From Limnanthes douglasii subsp. nivea (Eukaryota; Streptophyta; Magnoliopsida; Brassicales; Limnanthaceae): DNA of 64,000 bases. The notes beneath the pieces were generated by a model. It did no database searches and was not told where the DNA came from. It saw nothing but the letters and a program-made list of their open reading frames with translations. The stretch is from contig JAUPFV010000004.1 in NCBI GenBank assembly GCA_036936605.1, positions 141,280,973-141,344,972 on the forward strand. The letters are read 5' to 3'. A program made the translations under genes and the position numbers. Shown here piece after piece: positions 23,641-35,071 of the stretch. Within the stretch, counting starts at the first letter, position 1. Every line of letters starts with the position of its first letter.

Positions 23641-23787
23641 TTATAGAAAATATAATACTTAAATATAAAACCTTTTTTTCTAGCATAGTACTCTATGCAA
23701 ATTGGATTTGCATGCTTTACCATTTTTTAACATGACTTTTATTTTATAAAAATATTGATTTAGACTCAAATTAGTTTTATTTTTTTT

Positions 23788-23988
23788 TCCAAAGGGAACC
23801 CACAGCCGCTACTCAATGAGTGTGCACCTGGTAAACCCTCAGTCTGACGCAATAGCCTACAAACCAAAGCCAGAAGGTAAACCACACAAGGTGACATGCT
23901 CAGCCAAGAAAGCGTTTGTAGATTGACTCGAACTCATGACCTTTGGTTGCAAGCATGTCTTACTCCACCAACTCGGCTACCCCCTCGG
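23788..23988 (-). mobile_element. tRNA-derived SINE
   Basis: Read on the minus strand, it begins GGGGTAGCCGAGTTGG. A box A (TAGCCGAGTTGG, 23968-23979) and a box B (GTTCGAGTC, 23925-23933) lie about 45 bp apart, the internal RNA polymerase III promoter of a tRNA. The body continues for about 130 bp to GGGTTCCCTTTGG and then an A-rich tail (T-run at 23780-23788 on the plus strand). The tRNA part does not fold as a complete tRNA gene, which supports a SINE. A truncated relative lies at 47153-47213. Confidence 0.8.
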
Positions 23989-26900
23989 AAAAACTAGTCC
24001 TACTTACTCTCAACAAAGAGGGTTATAAAATTTATTCAAGTCTTAGTAAAGAGGGCTACACCATTTATTATAAGTTTGAGATTTTATTTTGTATGATAGA
24101 TTATAATTAAACTAAATAAATAAAAAATAATTAAAGAAGTAAATATAATTCAAGGTTACGGTTATGTTTATTTTACAACCATAATTTTGGATTTAAATTA
24201 TGAAATTAGGCAAAATAATAGGTTTTTTATATGCATAACATTTAGTATAGTTAGTGTTTATTTTGATTCGCAAAATTATGTTTCCGAATTTAAAAAAATG
24301 GATAAGATTTAATAAACATGAAAAGGTTAAATAAAACTATGTTAGTTTTGTTAAAACAGATGAAACACAAATACGTGGAAGAATACATTTTATTCCTGAT
24401 TCGACTGGTGTAAAAAATATTTTAACTCAATTTTTTTTTGGCAAACGTATTCGATAAACATGACAAATTTTGAAATCCTTTATTGGATTAGAACATGAAT
24501 AAGAGAATGAAGTTTTCATATCTTATTTTATTAAAAAGAAATAACAAAGATAATCTTTCAGTCAACTATCGAAATTGTAAAACAAATTTTATAACTATCA
24601 AAACAAGATAATCACAATATTGAAATAAACAATTATTATTTCAAAATTTAAAATTTGAATAAATTATTCAAATATCACGACTATTCCTCGAACGAATTCC
24701 AAGCCACATGATATGTCCTTTGGACTCCGCACTCTCCGAATTATTCAATGAAGTATCATAACTACATTGGTCGACTAGTCAATTGAATTACACTAGAATA
24801 TCTAGTATATTTTAGTTTGGAAACTAATCTACCACTTATGTTTTCAGATTTGCACCAATATTTTTATTTCAATTCTCTGGACTAGTTGTCCAATAAAACA
24901 TAATAGAGGTTCTTTTGATCTCTATCAACATGATCGACTATGATAAGATATGTTTATGCGCGTTTTCAACCAACCTTTCAATAAAATTATTTTTTATGAT
25001 TTTTCTAAAAATATTATCTATGTAAGTCTACCAGAATTCAAGCTTCAAATATTTCGCCAAAGTTGAGATGTTCTTCCCAAAATTGTTCTTCATTTTTTTC
25101 AAGGTAAAAGAGCTTCCAACATGTGTTATATGCCATGAAATACTTAAGCTGAAAGTGCAATTTTCCCTCCATCAGACGCTATTGAAAATTTTAAAGTATC
25201 TTCATACGTATTCTACTCAGCTTATGCGTAACTCCTAGCGGATGATCTTGAATCTCATCGGATGAAATATCATTCTTAACATCATTGTTACCATTACTTA
25301 AATATTATAGCACCGTTCTTTTACTAGAGTTTCTAAATCATCGTTATTCTATTAACCTTCCCAATTGCACGCAAAATTGAACAAAATTTACTTGAATTAG
25401 ATCATAAATAGAAACATAATTTTATTTTTATGAATTTTAAATAAGAGTCTAGTTTACCAAACAGATTTGGATAAATCCAGATTATCCCAAACAAAGAAGG
25501 GTATATTTTTTTTCTTTATTTATTTATTTATTATCTTGTCATTATGTTTCTAATTACACCTTGTTTATTGGTAGGTGCGGCTGGATCAAAATCATTATGC
25601 TTTTTAGTTTGTACTTATGCGGATGCTCAGTTAGGATCTTCTATGAAGTAATTATAAAAAAAATAAGATCATCAATTTAATTATTTCTTTACTCATGAGA
25701 TTATAAAATGAGATAGTATATGATCGTTGAATGACATCATGATTTTAGATTTATGAGATACTATAACAACCGCATGCAAAACATTGTCGAAATATTTAAA
25801 AAAAAAGTATACTCAAATGTTAAAATGGACATAATTCTTGATGCAAAATGAGAGAATAGTCCTAAAAAATGTGCCTTCAAATTTACTGCAAATTCGTCAA
25901 GGCGACCTATGAAGATTTGGAGAAAACCCACAACAATACTAATTCATTATCAAACATTGTTAATGACAGAGGCTTTTAAAGTCACCAAAAATCTTTTTGT
26001 TTCTACAAATACTCCAACCAATTAATATTTCTTATGCTCATATCGTGATATAACTACAATTGTGAGTGTTTAACTGGTCTTGACGATAATACCAATGCTG
26101 AAGCTACTACTATTTATCTCATTTATACTATACATGTCCCTCATATTGGTGTATCTATCAATATGATAATTTTATGAGGTTTTTGTTCTTTGTACTTTTG
26201 TTGTATTTTATGTTTGAAATTACATAATACTTTTTTTATTAAAGTTATACTTGTTTATTTTTTGTACTATATTACAAACCTTTTTTATTTTAGTTTCGTG
26301 CATATTTTTGGATTTATTTACAAGTACTTTTTTTGTTTTCATTTTTGGTATTATGTTTCATTTTTAATTATGTCTTTTATGATTTTTATAGCTTTAATTG
26401 TATCTGGGTTATTTTTTATATAAATGGTTTTTATGGTCTTCGCTAGACTGATTTTATTATTATTTTGGTTCGACTCATAATGGTTTGGTTAATGTTCAAT
26501 TTTTTTTCTTATTGTAATTTAAAAAAATAATTTAAGATTTTTTTTTATATTGATTTCTCATGAGTTAATTATAATGTTATGTTCTTAACCGTGCATATTC
26601 TCTATATTAAGATGACTTTCCATTATTTTTTCTCTTACATGTTTATTGTTAAAACTAAATCAGATTTTGATGGATTATTTGTCACTGCTGTTACTGTTGT
26701 CATATATGTCCATAACATATTCTATAGATAGTATTGCTACTTTTATTTAGTTAATTTTAAAGTTTTTATATATATATTTAAAAACCAGTTGGGTTGTGAT
26801 TTCTACTAGGTTGTTCGATTGTGGATGATAAACTATTTTATTTTGAAGTCACAGACTGTTGAATGTTGTTATTGCACGAGGTATTATTTACCTGTAAAAA

Positions 26901-28080
26901 TATGCACAAACCTTTTACGAGCTTAATTTGGTTAATGACTCCCTTATAACCACTTCGTAAAAAAACTATGGTACCATTATCACAAACTATGTTTTTTCGC
27001 TGGCATAAAAAATAGTCTCGCGAAGTTGATCATTTATCTATCAAATGGACAAGGTGCGACATGTGAACCAGTATTTAATTTTAATCTATACGGTGTTCCT
27101 AAATATTTAGCACATATCATATGATTTAATAATATGTTTTGCATCAACATCGAGAGTCGACTAGTAATACCCTGCTAAAAGTATCATGTTGATGATTTAT
27201 TTAAATTCGTTGTGAGCTCTGCATTACTCTTTGTATATATATTATAAGATAAATTTGGATTCTTTTTCTCAAGGAAACGTAAAAATAATATAGTCAAAAC
27301 TCCTATAAATGAAGTAACCACGAGAAAAACGTAGCTGGTTGCCTTTAAATGCAGCGTCCTAGCATAAACCTTATCATTCATCTCTTTTTCATCACTTAGA
27401 TAAGTTATTAATTTGCTATACAAGCTTCATATACTTATGTTACATTAGATAGTCTATTGGACTTTGTTGTCTTTTTTGTATGATAAATAAATAATACAAC
27501 CTAAATTTTCCAAATAATCGGTTGTTATATTTAGTTGTTTGGGTATATAATCGTACACCATTTTCTTGAAAATTTACTCATAGTTTTTAACCATTTGTAG
27601 GTAGCCTTCGTGCTATCTTGTCTGGCTTTATATTGGTGACGGACATGATTTATCATTAGTTGTGAATAAATCATGAATTTGACGGTTTATACTCTATATA
27701 TTTTCACTACTCACATCCCAACTAATAGAACTTTATATTCAACTTTGTTATTTGTGGTTACAAATTTAGACAATATTATTTATCGACACTCTTTGCATGT
27801 TGGTGTAATTAACAAAATTTATGCTCCATAAGTGATAAAGTTAGAAGCTTCATCAATCCAAATTATGTCCATTTTGGTTCTTCATTTATAATTATTTTGT
27901 ATTTTTATCGTTTTTTCAAAAATTAGTAGCTTTGGATGAAACTTGATTAGAATATTGACTAAATTTACATTTTTATTCTTATTTCGAGGCTTGAACATAA
28001 TCTTATACTCTTGTAATTCAGTCGACCATCTTGTTAAACATATTGAAATATCTAGTTTTTTTGTACACTCTATAATAAGA
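23989..28080. other. AT-rich DNA without recognisable genes
   Basis: About 4 kb with no supported gene. Short open frames (for example 26190-26423, plus) are low-complexity products of T-rich sequence. No transposon domain could be identified on either strand, though the texture resembles long-decayed retroelement DNA. Confidence 0.4.
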
Positions 28081-28227
28081 AGAAAGTTTGTACCATGATC
28101 ATCTGAACTTGAAAATAAGAATACGGATTTTTAACGTCATTATTAAACCCAAAGCTATATATCAAAATTCAAATAAAGTGTTTTGGGAACAATTCGAATT
28201 CATGATTGCAGACCACAGTACTAGACA

Positions 28228-28312
28228 AAAGGATAGTCAACATCTTGTAGTTGTAGCTTCCAAGCTATCAAAATCTTGTCGTTGTCAACATATTGTAGCT
28301 GTAGCTTCCAAT
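28228..28312. repeat. Imperfect duplication of a ~30-bp unit
   Basis: GTCAACATCTTGTAGTTGTA near 28227 recurs as GTCAACATATTGTAGCTGTA near 28284, each followed by GCTTCCAA, with a related CTTGTCGTTG block between them. Confidence 0.6.
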
Positions 28313-28429
28313 CAAAAGATGTATTCGAAAATAAAATTTAACAGTGAAAAAGTAGCGCTAAATGAAAATAAACGCGCCAATATTAATATTTTGGCACTAA
28401 AAAAGCTTTAAAAGGCCCGCTTTATGTAA

Positions 28430-29380
28430 ATGGACTAGATCACCCTTAAACCCAACTTTTTATGGTTTATTAAAATTTTATTTGGTAAAAAACAAACATA
28501 CTTAATTTGTTAACATTAACATATACTTTCATGATAACTTATTTCATGATAACTTCAGATGAATGCCCTTAATTGGATATAAACTATGAGTTGATAATCA
28601 AAGTTCTCAACTAATTAATATAATGATCATTTAAGAATTTAATCGTTTTTAACATGAACATGTTTAATTTCTCAACAGGGCATTATAACATATAATTGAG
28701 AAATTCAAAGTTTTCAATGGGTTTTAAAGTTTTGATTTGAACATCCAAGATTTTCAGTTAATTTTTTTTAATTCCAAACTCATACATTTTAAAAATTTAA
28801 ACTAATCGTACAATTTCCACTTAGCAAGTTCAGAGTTCTTTTCTATTTTCGAACTCTCAACCAGACATAAAAAGTTCTCAACACTTTTTAAAATAATAAT
28901 TTTTAAATTTTCACTTAGACCTTAAAAGTGTACAACTCATTTGTTTTTAAGTTTTGAACAACATTATTAATAATCATTTTCAAAATTGATAGTTTTCAAG
29001 TTCTCACATGGGTTGGTTTGTTATCTAACCGAGAATATCAATATCAGCTAGTTAAATGCTCAACTAATTTTAACTTTTTGACACAATTGAATGACTCAAA
29101 ACAATTCAACCAACAACTGAACAATTTATTTAAAAATGGTTTACTCTGTATTACAAACAAATCCAACTAACTTAATATAGGCCAAACTAAAAAAATAAAA
29201 AATTAGTGTTTATAGACAATGTAATATTTAATCTAGACAAATATATACAAGTTTTATCCAACACTTCTTTTGGAAATAAATTTTACTTTGAATTATTTTC
29301 AATTGAAAACTCATTAATAATTTTCAATTGAAAACTTACATACTTTTGTGGTAATTTTTGTAACACAAAAAAGGTCGGCA
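28430..29380. other. AT-rich intergenic DNA with scattered short repeats
   Basis: Contains several related AAAGTT(C/T)TCAA motifs (near 28600, 28708, 28869 and 28993) and a palindromic TTTTCAATTGAAAA repeated twice near 29295 and 29318. No gene was seen. Confidence 0.4.
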
Positions 29381-29499
29381 TAGTCCAGTGACTCGCCAGT
29401 CGCCACTGGATCTTAGATCTAATAAAACCAAAAAAAACAGTAGAAAACAGAAGCTCCTCTTTAATTTTCTCTTTTTGGTTTTCATGGTGCATACGTTTT

Positions 29500-29777
29500 T
29501 AGACCCATGCCTTAATTTATCCCTTTGGACCGCTCGCTTTTATGACTACGTGGGTCACAATTTAAACCAATTAGAGAGCGACACGATTTATTTTTATTCT
29601 ATACGCGGTGTTCATATTTTCTCTCTCCCACCGTCCAAGTGTCAACATCGCCCGACAACTTTTTTAAATTCTACCCCACTTGCGCTTCAGTCTCCGTGTT
29701 CAACACGCTCCAAATTTAAATCTAGGTTTAGTTGTTTTAATTGCTATATGGCGGCGGCGTCGTCGTGTGTAAGCTAG
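29500..29777 (+). other. Possible promoter and 5' end of a truncated host gene
   Basis: This stretch is less AT-rich than its surroundings. It contains a pyrimidine-rich TTTTCTCTCTCCCACCG block like a plant 5' UTR, then an ATG with a short GC-rich start, MAAASSCVS, and a stop at 29775-29777. It looks like the start of a plastid-targeted or similar gene that has lost the rest, but chance cannot be excluded. No exon continuation was recognised to the right. Confidence 0.2.
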
Positions 29778-30101
29778 GGCTAGAATAAATTTGGATTGCA
29801 TTTGGACCATTGGATCATATTCAAAACTAGAAAGATAAACAGTTTATAATTTTAGAGAAATATTAATTTGTACGAAATTTATCATTATGGATTATATATT
29901 TTCAAAATTAAATTGAAATACTGTTTTTAAATATGGTAGATTTTTAAATATTTTATATAATATTTAATTTGTATTTATTATTTTGAGATTAATAATTTAT
30001 TGTAAACTATAAGTTATATTAATAATTATTAAAGTACTTATTAAAGAAATATAAGTACGAGTTTAATATTTTTTATTAAACAAATATGAGTTATGATCTA
30101 G

Positions 30102-30214
30102 GGGGTGGCCATGTATGCCATGGACCACCCAAAATTCTAAAATTAAGTTTGGAACAGTGGTGAAGTATTGAATTTTTAAGCTTGAGGTCAAGGGTTCAAA
30201 ACTTGGACCACCCT
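30102..30214. repeat. Hairpin-containing repeat, possible small element end
   Basis: GGGTGGCCATG at about 30103 pairs with CATGGACCACCC at about 30119 to form an 11-bp stem with one bulge and a 5-base loop. TGGACCACCC recurs at 30205. Between them lies GGTTCAAAAC, which resembles a pol III box B, but the matching box A is poor. Confidence 0.4.
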
Positions 30215-30286
30215 AAAATATTTTTTTTTGCACACCCACTATATTAATCGTTTTGGATATTTGCACATGAATTAACCGAGTCGTAA

Positions 30287-30620
30287 TGATGATATATTTT
30301 TAATATAATAAAAATTAAAAGAAAAATGATGATTGGTTTAAAGCTATAAATGCTTTATTAATTTTATAAAAGAAAAAACCTGATGATATATTTTTAATAT
30401 AATAAAAATTAAAAGAAAAATGATGATCGGTTTAAAGCTATAAATGCTTTATTAATTTTATAAAAGAAAAAATGTGATTGGTTTAATATTTTTAATATAA
30501 TAAAAATTAAAAGAAAAATGATGATTGGTTTAAAGCTATAAATGCTTTATTAATTTTATAAAAGAAAAAATGTGATTGGTGTAAAGCTATAAATGTTTTA
30601 TTGGTTTTATAAAGCTATAT
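30287..30620. repeat. Tandem repeat, ~96-bp unit, three copies plus partial
   Basis: Copies begin at about 30297, 30391 and 30489 (aligned on TTTTTAATATAATAAAAATT), with a partial fourth from about 30580. Each contains GGTTTAAAGCTATAAATGCT and a following TTTATTAATTTTATAAAAGA block. Copies 1-3 are nearly identical, so the expansion is recent. Confidence 0.92.
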
Positions 30621-30639
30621 TTAATACTGAATTGGTTTG

Positions 30640-32085
30640 ATTAGACAACACTTAATTTGGAATTTTGAGAGATTTCTAGAACCATACATATTGTGGATTG
30701 AAGAGAGTATTAATAAAAAATAGGAATGACTTTGAAAGAATAAAAGAAAATAAATTTGATTGGTGGAGTTAATAACTTGCGTTGAAGTTTAACTATTTTC
30801 TTGGTTTAAAATGGAATATATATAATTATTGCTCCAGTAGAAATTGACAACCACATATATTGTGAAACGAAAACTTTTGTTTAAAAAGACGGATTTTACG
30901 TCACTTCTACTAAAAGTTATGATAATATCCGATAACTTTTTTTATAGATAATAGTAATATATAATAAATGACTAAATACCATTTAAGATGAAAAAAAAAC
31001 GTACTATCATTTACGTCAATATTAATAAAACTTATATTATATTCAATAAATTTTATTAAAAATAATAGTAAATAATAAAAGTCCATTATTTTATATGTTA
31101 TCGACGTAGGATATAATTTTATATTTTACTTTGTTTTTTTAATTATTTTATAGAAAAAACTAATTATTACTTTTTTAATGTTTATTTATAGGATTATGCA
31201 TTTGATTTCTCTACAAACGTTTTTTTAATTGTGATTTTGTATGGTTGGTTTTTAATAGTTGGTTTGCATATCGTTGAGTTGGATCATTTAAAAAAAAAAT
31301 TGATGATTCGATTGTACGTAGACAGTTGTAATTGTAAGAGTTTTGAACCGAACAAAAATGTTCTTTTTTTATTTGGCAACATAATAAAATATTTTGTAGT
31401 AGTAGTATTTTACAATTTTTATCCATTAGAAAATTAGTTTTATAGATATTTAAAGTCTTAGTAATTGTTGTGATGTGGAAAAGTGGAGACCACAGATAAA
31501 ATTAGTGGTGGATTTAGGTCGAATGAAAGACGAATGGGAATTGTGTTGGTAGGTGGGTAATTTATCACTAATTTGCTACCATAAATGCAAACATCTTTGA
31601 TGGAGTCTTCAAGACGTTAGAGAACTACTTAATGCGAAGATTATACTTAAAATAAATAAACCTTATTGGTCTTAAACACGTTACTTTCTAACTAATAATA
31701 GAAGGAGCGTTTAATAAGTTTGCGTGTTTAAAGGGAACTAAAAGTGGTGAATTCTTCTAAATTTTATTTTTAAAATTGCTAAACAAATTAAACTATTCGT
31801 TAGGTTGTATTTTTAGAATTTTTGATATTTACAATCTTTTTTTTATAAACATTTTAGATTTTTATTATTTATGTTTTATATCATATTTATTATGTGATGG
31901 TGCATATCACCACTTATTTTTATAAATTTGTATTAAAATCAATAACATCTAAAATTATCTTTTTTTTGTCAATTTTTTAAAATTAAAGTCATGGTTTGAA
32001 ATAGAAGAAAATACCGTTCATTTAAAGACCAATATGGACATAAAAGTTGTATACATTATTATTTTTTTATTTAAAAAAAAACTCA
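30640..32085. other. AT-rich intergenic DNA
   Basis: No gene, transposon end or clear repeat was recognised. It leads into the 5' fragment of the MULE pseudogene. Confidence 0.4.
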
Positions 32086-32155
32086 AAAACTCAGATTTTG
32101 CTCGACGATGACATCTAGCTGGTGTTCGTTGCTATCGTTCGGACATAATAATGAT
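32086..32155 (+). pseudogene. 5' fragment of a FAR1/MULE transposase, split by the Tat element
   Basis: Just left of the Tat element the plus strand encodes VFVAIVRT in a frame that matches the GFVVVI.RSD N-terminal signature of FAR1-type MULE proteins. The coding sense is the same as in the 41239-44010 part. Removing the element and one copy of the 5-bp target duplication would make the two parts contiguous. A few stops flank the motif, so the gene was already decayed. Confidence 0.5.
32151..32155. repeat. Target site duplication ATGAT (left)
   Basis: ATGAT directly precedes the left LTR and is repeated at 41234-41238 directly after the right LTR: a 5-bp duplication typical of gypsy integrase. 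Confidence 0.95.
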
Positions 32156-32439
32156 TGGTGTGAATTAAAGTAGTAACGATTGAATTCAGAACAGAGAGTT
32201 TGCAATGGAAAAATCAAGTAGTGAAAAGTACCTCTGAATATTTCATAGGTAAAAATAACCTTTTCAGCCTCTTTAAATAAGCAGGGCGAGTTAGTTAGAG
32301 AAACGGTTACATATTGTCATATTTGCAATCTAACCCCTATATTTCTCCTAAAGTCTAATTTTATCCCATATTTACAAGAATTATTACTCTAATCCCTAAC
32401 ATTTACATATTAGTCCCTAAGGAATATCTTTCCTTATCA
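32156..32439 (-). repeat. Tat element 3' LTR
   Basis: 284 bp, TG...CA ends, no difference from the right LTR seen by eye over its full length. Confidence 0.95.
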
Positions 32440-32451
32440 GTAGCCCCCCTA
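32440..32451 (-). other. Polypurine tract
   Basis: The minus strand reads TAGGGGGGCTAC immediately before the 3' LTR. This purine-rich run is the expected primer for plus-strand DNA synthesis. Confidence 0.75.
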
Positions 32452-32864
32452 GTTCTTATATAAATATTTATAAGAACTATTAGATCATCGAGTCCTTCCT
32501 CGAATTAACTTAATTTTATCATTCCTCGGATTCTTCACTCCTCGGATTCTTCCTCGTATCAAAACCAATTTTATCACTTTATGACTTTGTTGTGACTAAA
32601 CTCAATGGTTTATGATTTCCCTTTGATTTTAACTCAGCTTCGAATCTGACTTCTTGTGGCATAGCTTTATTTCTTCTTCGAATATTACCACTTCAAACAT
32701 GGTTTAATAGCACTTCGAAATTTCTGATCCCTACCTAGGGGATTGATTAGACCTCTGACAGTAGACTTGTGACATTACATCTTTCCCTTTTCGTTTCATA
32801 TTCTGGCCAATGAAAACAACTTGCTTTTTCTACCCTTTCACATTCTCGACGTCCCTCTTCATTC

Positions 32865-32872
32865 TATAAATA
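32865..32872 (+). promoter_or_regulatory. TATA box of the antisense ORF
   Basis: TATAAATA lies 193 bp upstream of the antisense ATG, in CTATAAATACCC context. A start about 30 bp downstream (near 32900) gives a leader of roughly 165 nt that contains no ATG before the one at 33065. The leader is CT/CA-rich, like a plant 5' UTR. Confidence 0.65.
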
Positions 32873-32920
32873 CCCAGCTACTCACTTCTTAAACACTTTT
32901 TAGTGAAACCGTCTCTTGAA

Positions 32921-33020
32921 CCATCTTCCACCTATTCATCAAATCTTCAACCTGTTCATCAGATCTTCAACCTGTTCATCAGATCTTCAACCTGTTCATC
33001 AGATCTTCAACCTGTTCATC
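32921..33020 (+). repeat. 20-bp minisatellite in the antisense leader (5 copies)
   Basis: Five tandem 20-bp units of TTCAACCTGTTCATCAGATC type. The first two are slightly diverged and the last three nearly perfect. The array lies wholly inside the predicted 5' leader of the antisense ORF. Confidence 0.92.
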
Positions 33021-33064
33021 TTCTCTTGTCTTCCTAAGCAATCTCTCATACCAACACCCATTGT

Positions 33065-34471
33065 ATGAGAAGATACCCTAGATACAATAGATTTAAACCC
33101 AGAAGACCAGTAAGATCAAAGAAAAATATTTTTCCTGGTCCTGGTTCCAGTAACCAAGTATTTGGGGCCTACGATTATCTTTGTATTTCTCGAAGAGCCA
33201 AAGAATACAAAGCTGCTGGGTTAATCTATAACGGTCCTCACTCTTCCTGCACCACTTTTAAATATGGCAACTTCAATCCAAACCTTGCCACTTCGAATTC
33301 ACCTCTAGCTTCTAACCCAGAAAGTAGCTCAACAACCTCTTCTCTCCAAAATCCAGCCAAAACTTCACTACTAAGACCTCATCGGAAACCTAAAGTAGTT
33401 ACTTTAGACAAACCACCCACTTATAACAAATTACAACTCAAATCACCTGTCCTTCAAGTCGAAGAGACAAAAAACCCTCAAACCAAAACACTTCCTCCTC
33501 AATTCGAGGCTATTAGAGCTAAACGTTCGAAAAAATCATCTTTCTTAGTAATGGGTGAAGAAACAAAAACCTCTTCCACTCCTCAACACTCTCCTCCTCC
33601 CCCACAAGAAGTGGATGATACTACACCAGAGTGTAGTCAGCCAATTCCTGTGACTCAACAAGAAACCCAAATTCGAAGTCACTCCGAGGAAGATCACAAA
33701 AAGGATGATTCAGAAGCTACTGAATCCGATGCCGAGGAGGAATCCGAGGCTGAAGGCGTAGCTCCTCCAATTTTTACCGATGCTGCTACAACTTCCACAT
33801 CGAATCCTTTTGCTCCCATTCATCAGCCAGAGAAATCTGATGAGGTAATTTCAATTCTTCAACCTTTCCCCAATCTAATTTCTGCAGTCACCAAATTATA
33901 CGAGGAAGTGAGCAAATCTCAAACCCAACTGGAGCGTCTTGCCCAAGAGCTAGCTAGGAGTAGAAAAGAAACAGAGTCTGAAAAGACTTCTAAAAATGAA
34001 GCACTCCAAAAATTTGAAGCTGAGAAAGAACAGCTTCTTAAAAAGCACAAGGAGGAAGTCGAAGCTCTTAAGACTACTCATCTGGAAGCTCTTAAAAGTC
34101 TAAAGGCCGAACATTCTACTGCTATTTCCGATGCGACGGAGCTTATCAAAGAGACTAAAGAGAAATTGGAAAAAAGCCAGGCTGAAATTACTACACTTCG
34201 AGCAGGATTCGAAGAGGAAAAGGAAGCTGCAGTTAAAGAGGCGAAAAACAAAGTTAGCTCTGTGATGCTTGAAGGCATGAAGAAAACTCAAATTGATACA
34301 TCCATTCAGATCCTTCGAGAAGTTCATGCTGCTTGTCCAAGGTTAGACTTATCAAACCTTTGGAAACGAGTTCCAGAAGAACAACGCCCAAAAGAAGCTT
34401 TCGAAGCTCCACCAAGCTCCTCCTCCGAAGAGGCGTCATCGGAAGATGAAGAACAAGAAAATGATGCTTGA
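33065..34471 (+). CDS. Antisense extra ORF of the Tat element (468 aa)
   Basis: This intact 468-codon ORF runs opposite to gag-pol, between the end of pol and the 3' LTR. The protein has a basic N-terminus (MRRYPRYNRFKPRRPVRSKK), a Ser/Pro/Thr-rich middle, an acidic stretch at about 205-231, a long Lys/Glu/Ala-rich coiled coil at about 270-400, and an acidic Ser/Glu tail (451-468). I see no catalytic motif, signal peptide or membrane segment. It has its own TATA box and an ATG-free leader, and ends in tandem stops TGA TAA. Antisense ORFs at this position are established for several Tat elements (such as Grande and Retand), but their function is unknown. The coiled coil suggests oligomerisation or a structural role. 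Persistence of the frame in a young element argues for selection. Confidence 0.85.
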   Translation: MRRYPRYNRFKPRRPVRSKKNIFPGPGSSNQVFGAYDYLCISRRAKEYKAAGLIYNGPHSSCTTFKYGNFNPNLATSNSPLASNPESSSTTSSLQNPAKTSLLRPHRKPKVVTLDKPPTYNKLQLKSPVLQVEETKNPQTKTLPPQFEAIRAKRSKKSSFLVMGEETKTSSTPQHSPPPPQEVDDTTPECSQPIPVTQQETQIRSHSEEDHKKDDSEATESDAEEESEAEGVAPPIFTDAATTSTSNPFAPIHQPEKSDEVISILQPFPNLISAVTKLYEEVSKSQTQLERLAQELARSRKETESEKTSKNEALQKFEAEKEQLLKKHKEEVEALKTTHLEALKSLKAEHSTAISDATELIKETKEKLEKSQAEITTLRAGFEEEKEAAVKEAKNKVSSVMLEGMKKTQIDTSIQILREVHAACPRLDLSNLWKRVPEEQRPKEAFEAPPSSSSEEASSEDEEQENDA

Positions 34472-34630
34472 TAAACCAAGTAGTTTGCTTTTGTTTTTTG
34501 TGTATGTGACTACGTACTTCAGTTCTTTTTTGTAAACATCGTATGTTATCCCACGAACAAACTACTTATCTTTTTTTTATCTTAAATTTTCTGGTACACT
34601 TGTTTGAGCTGATTATTATTAATCATGGAA

Positions 34631-34830
34631 GCACTCATAAGTCGTGGCACTTCGAAAATGTGATGCACTCATAAGACGTGGCACCTCGAAAAATAGATGC
34701 ACTCATAAGACGTGGCACCTCGAAAAATAGATGCACTCATAAGACGTGGCACCTCGAAAAATAGATGCACTCATAAGACGTGGCACCTCGAAAAATAGAT
34801 GCACTCATAAGACGTGGCACCTCGAAAAAT
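34631..34830. repeat. 34-bp minisatellite between convergent ORFs (6 copies)
   Basis: Units start at 34631, 34665, 34699, 34733, 34767 and 34801, an exact 34-bp period. Copies 2-6 are almost identical and each carries ATAAGACGTGGCACCTCG, including the ABRE-like core ACGTGGC. The array lies between the stop of the antisense ORF (34471) and the stop of pol (35072), where the two transcripts converge. Confidence 0.95.
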
Positions 34831-35071
34831 TTGGTTGTTTCTTCAAAGCTTTCGCTTCGGAAAATTATTCTTGGTCAACTTCCAAAGATGATCAATCTTT
34901 GCCAAATTACCAAAATAATAAATCACACATCATAACAAACAACCAATGGCCAAAAGAAATTTTATTAAAAAAAAAAAAAATTCAATATCAATCAGACACC
35001 TCGTTAAAACCTTTCTGGGCCAACAGATAAGGAAAGAGTATGTCTGTTTTACAAAAATTCGAAGTTCAGTT

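Noticed and set aside
23925..23979. Functional tRNA gene
   Set aside because: Box A and B are present, but the sequence does not give a full cloverleaf and continues into a SINE body with an A-tail.
26190..26423. 77-codon hydrophobic ORF that could be a membrane protein
   Set aside because: Composed of Phe/Tyr/Ile runs from T-rich DNA; no start context, homologue or coding bias.
34631..34834. Regular 34-bp direct repeats that could suggest a CRISPR array
   Set aside because: There are no unique spacers between units, and the host is a plant. It is a head-to-tail minisatellite inside a retrotransposon.
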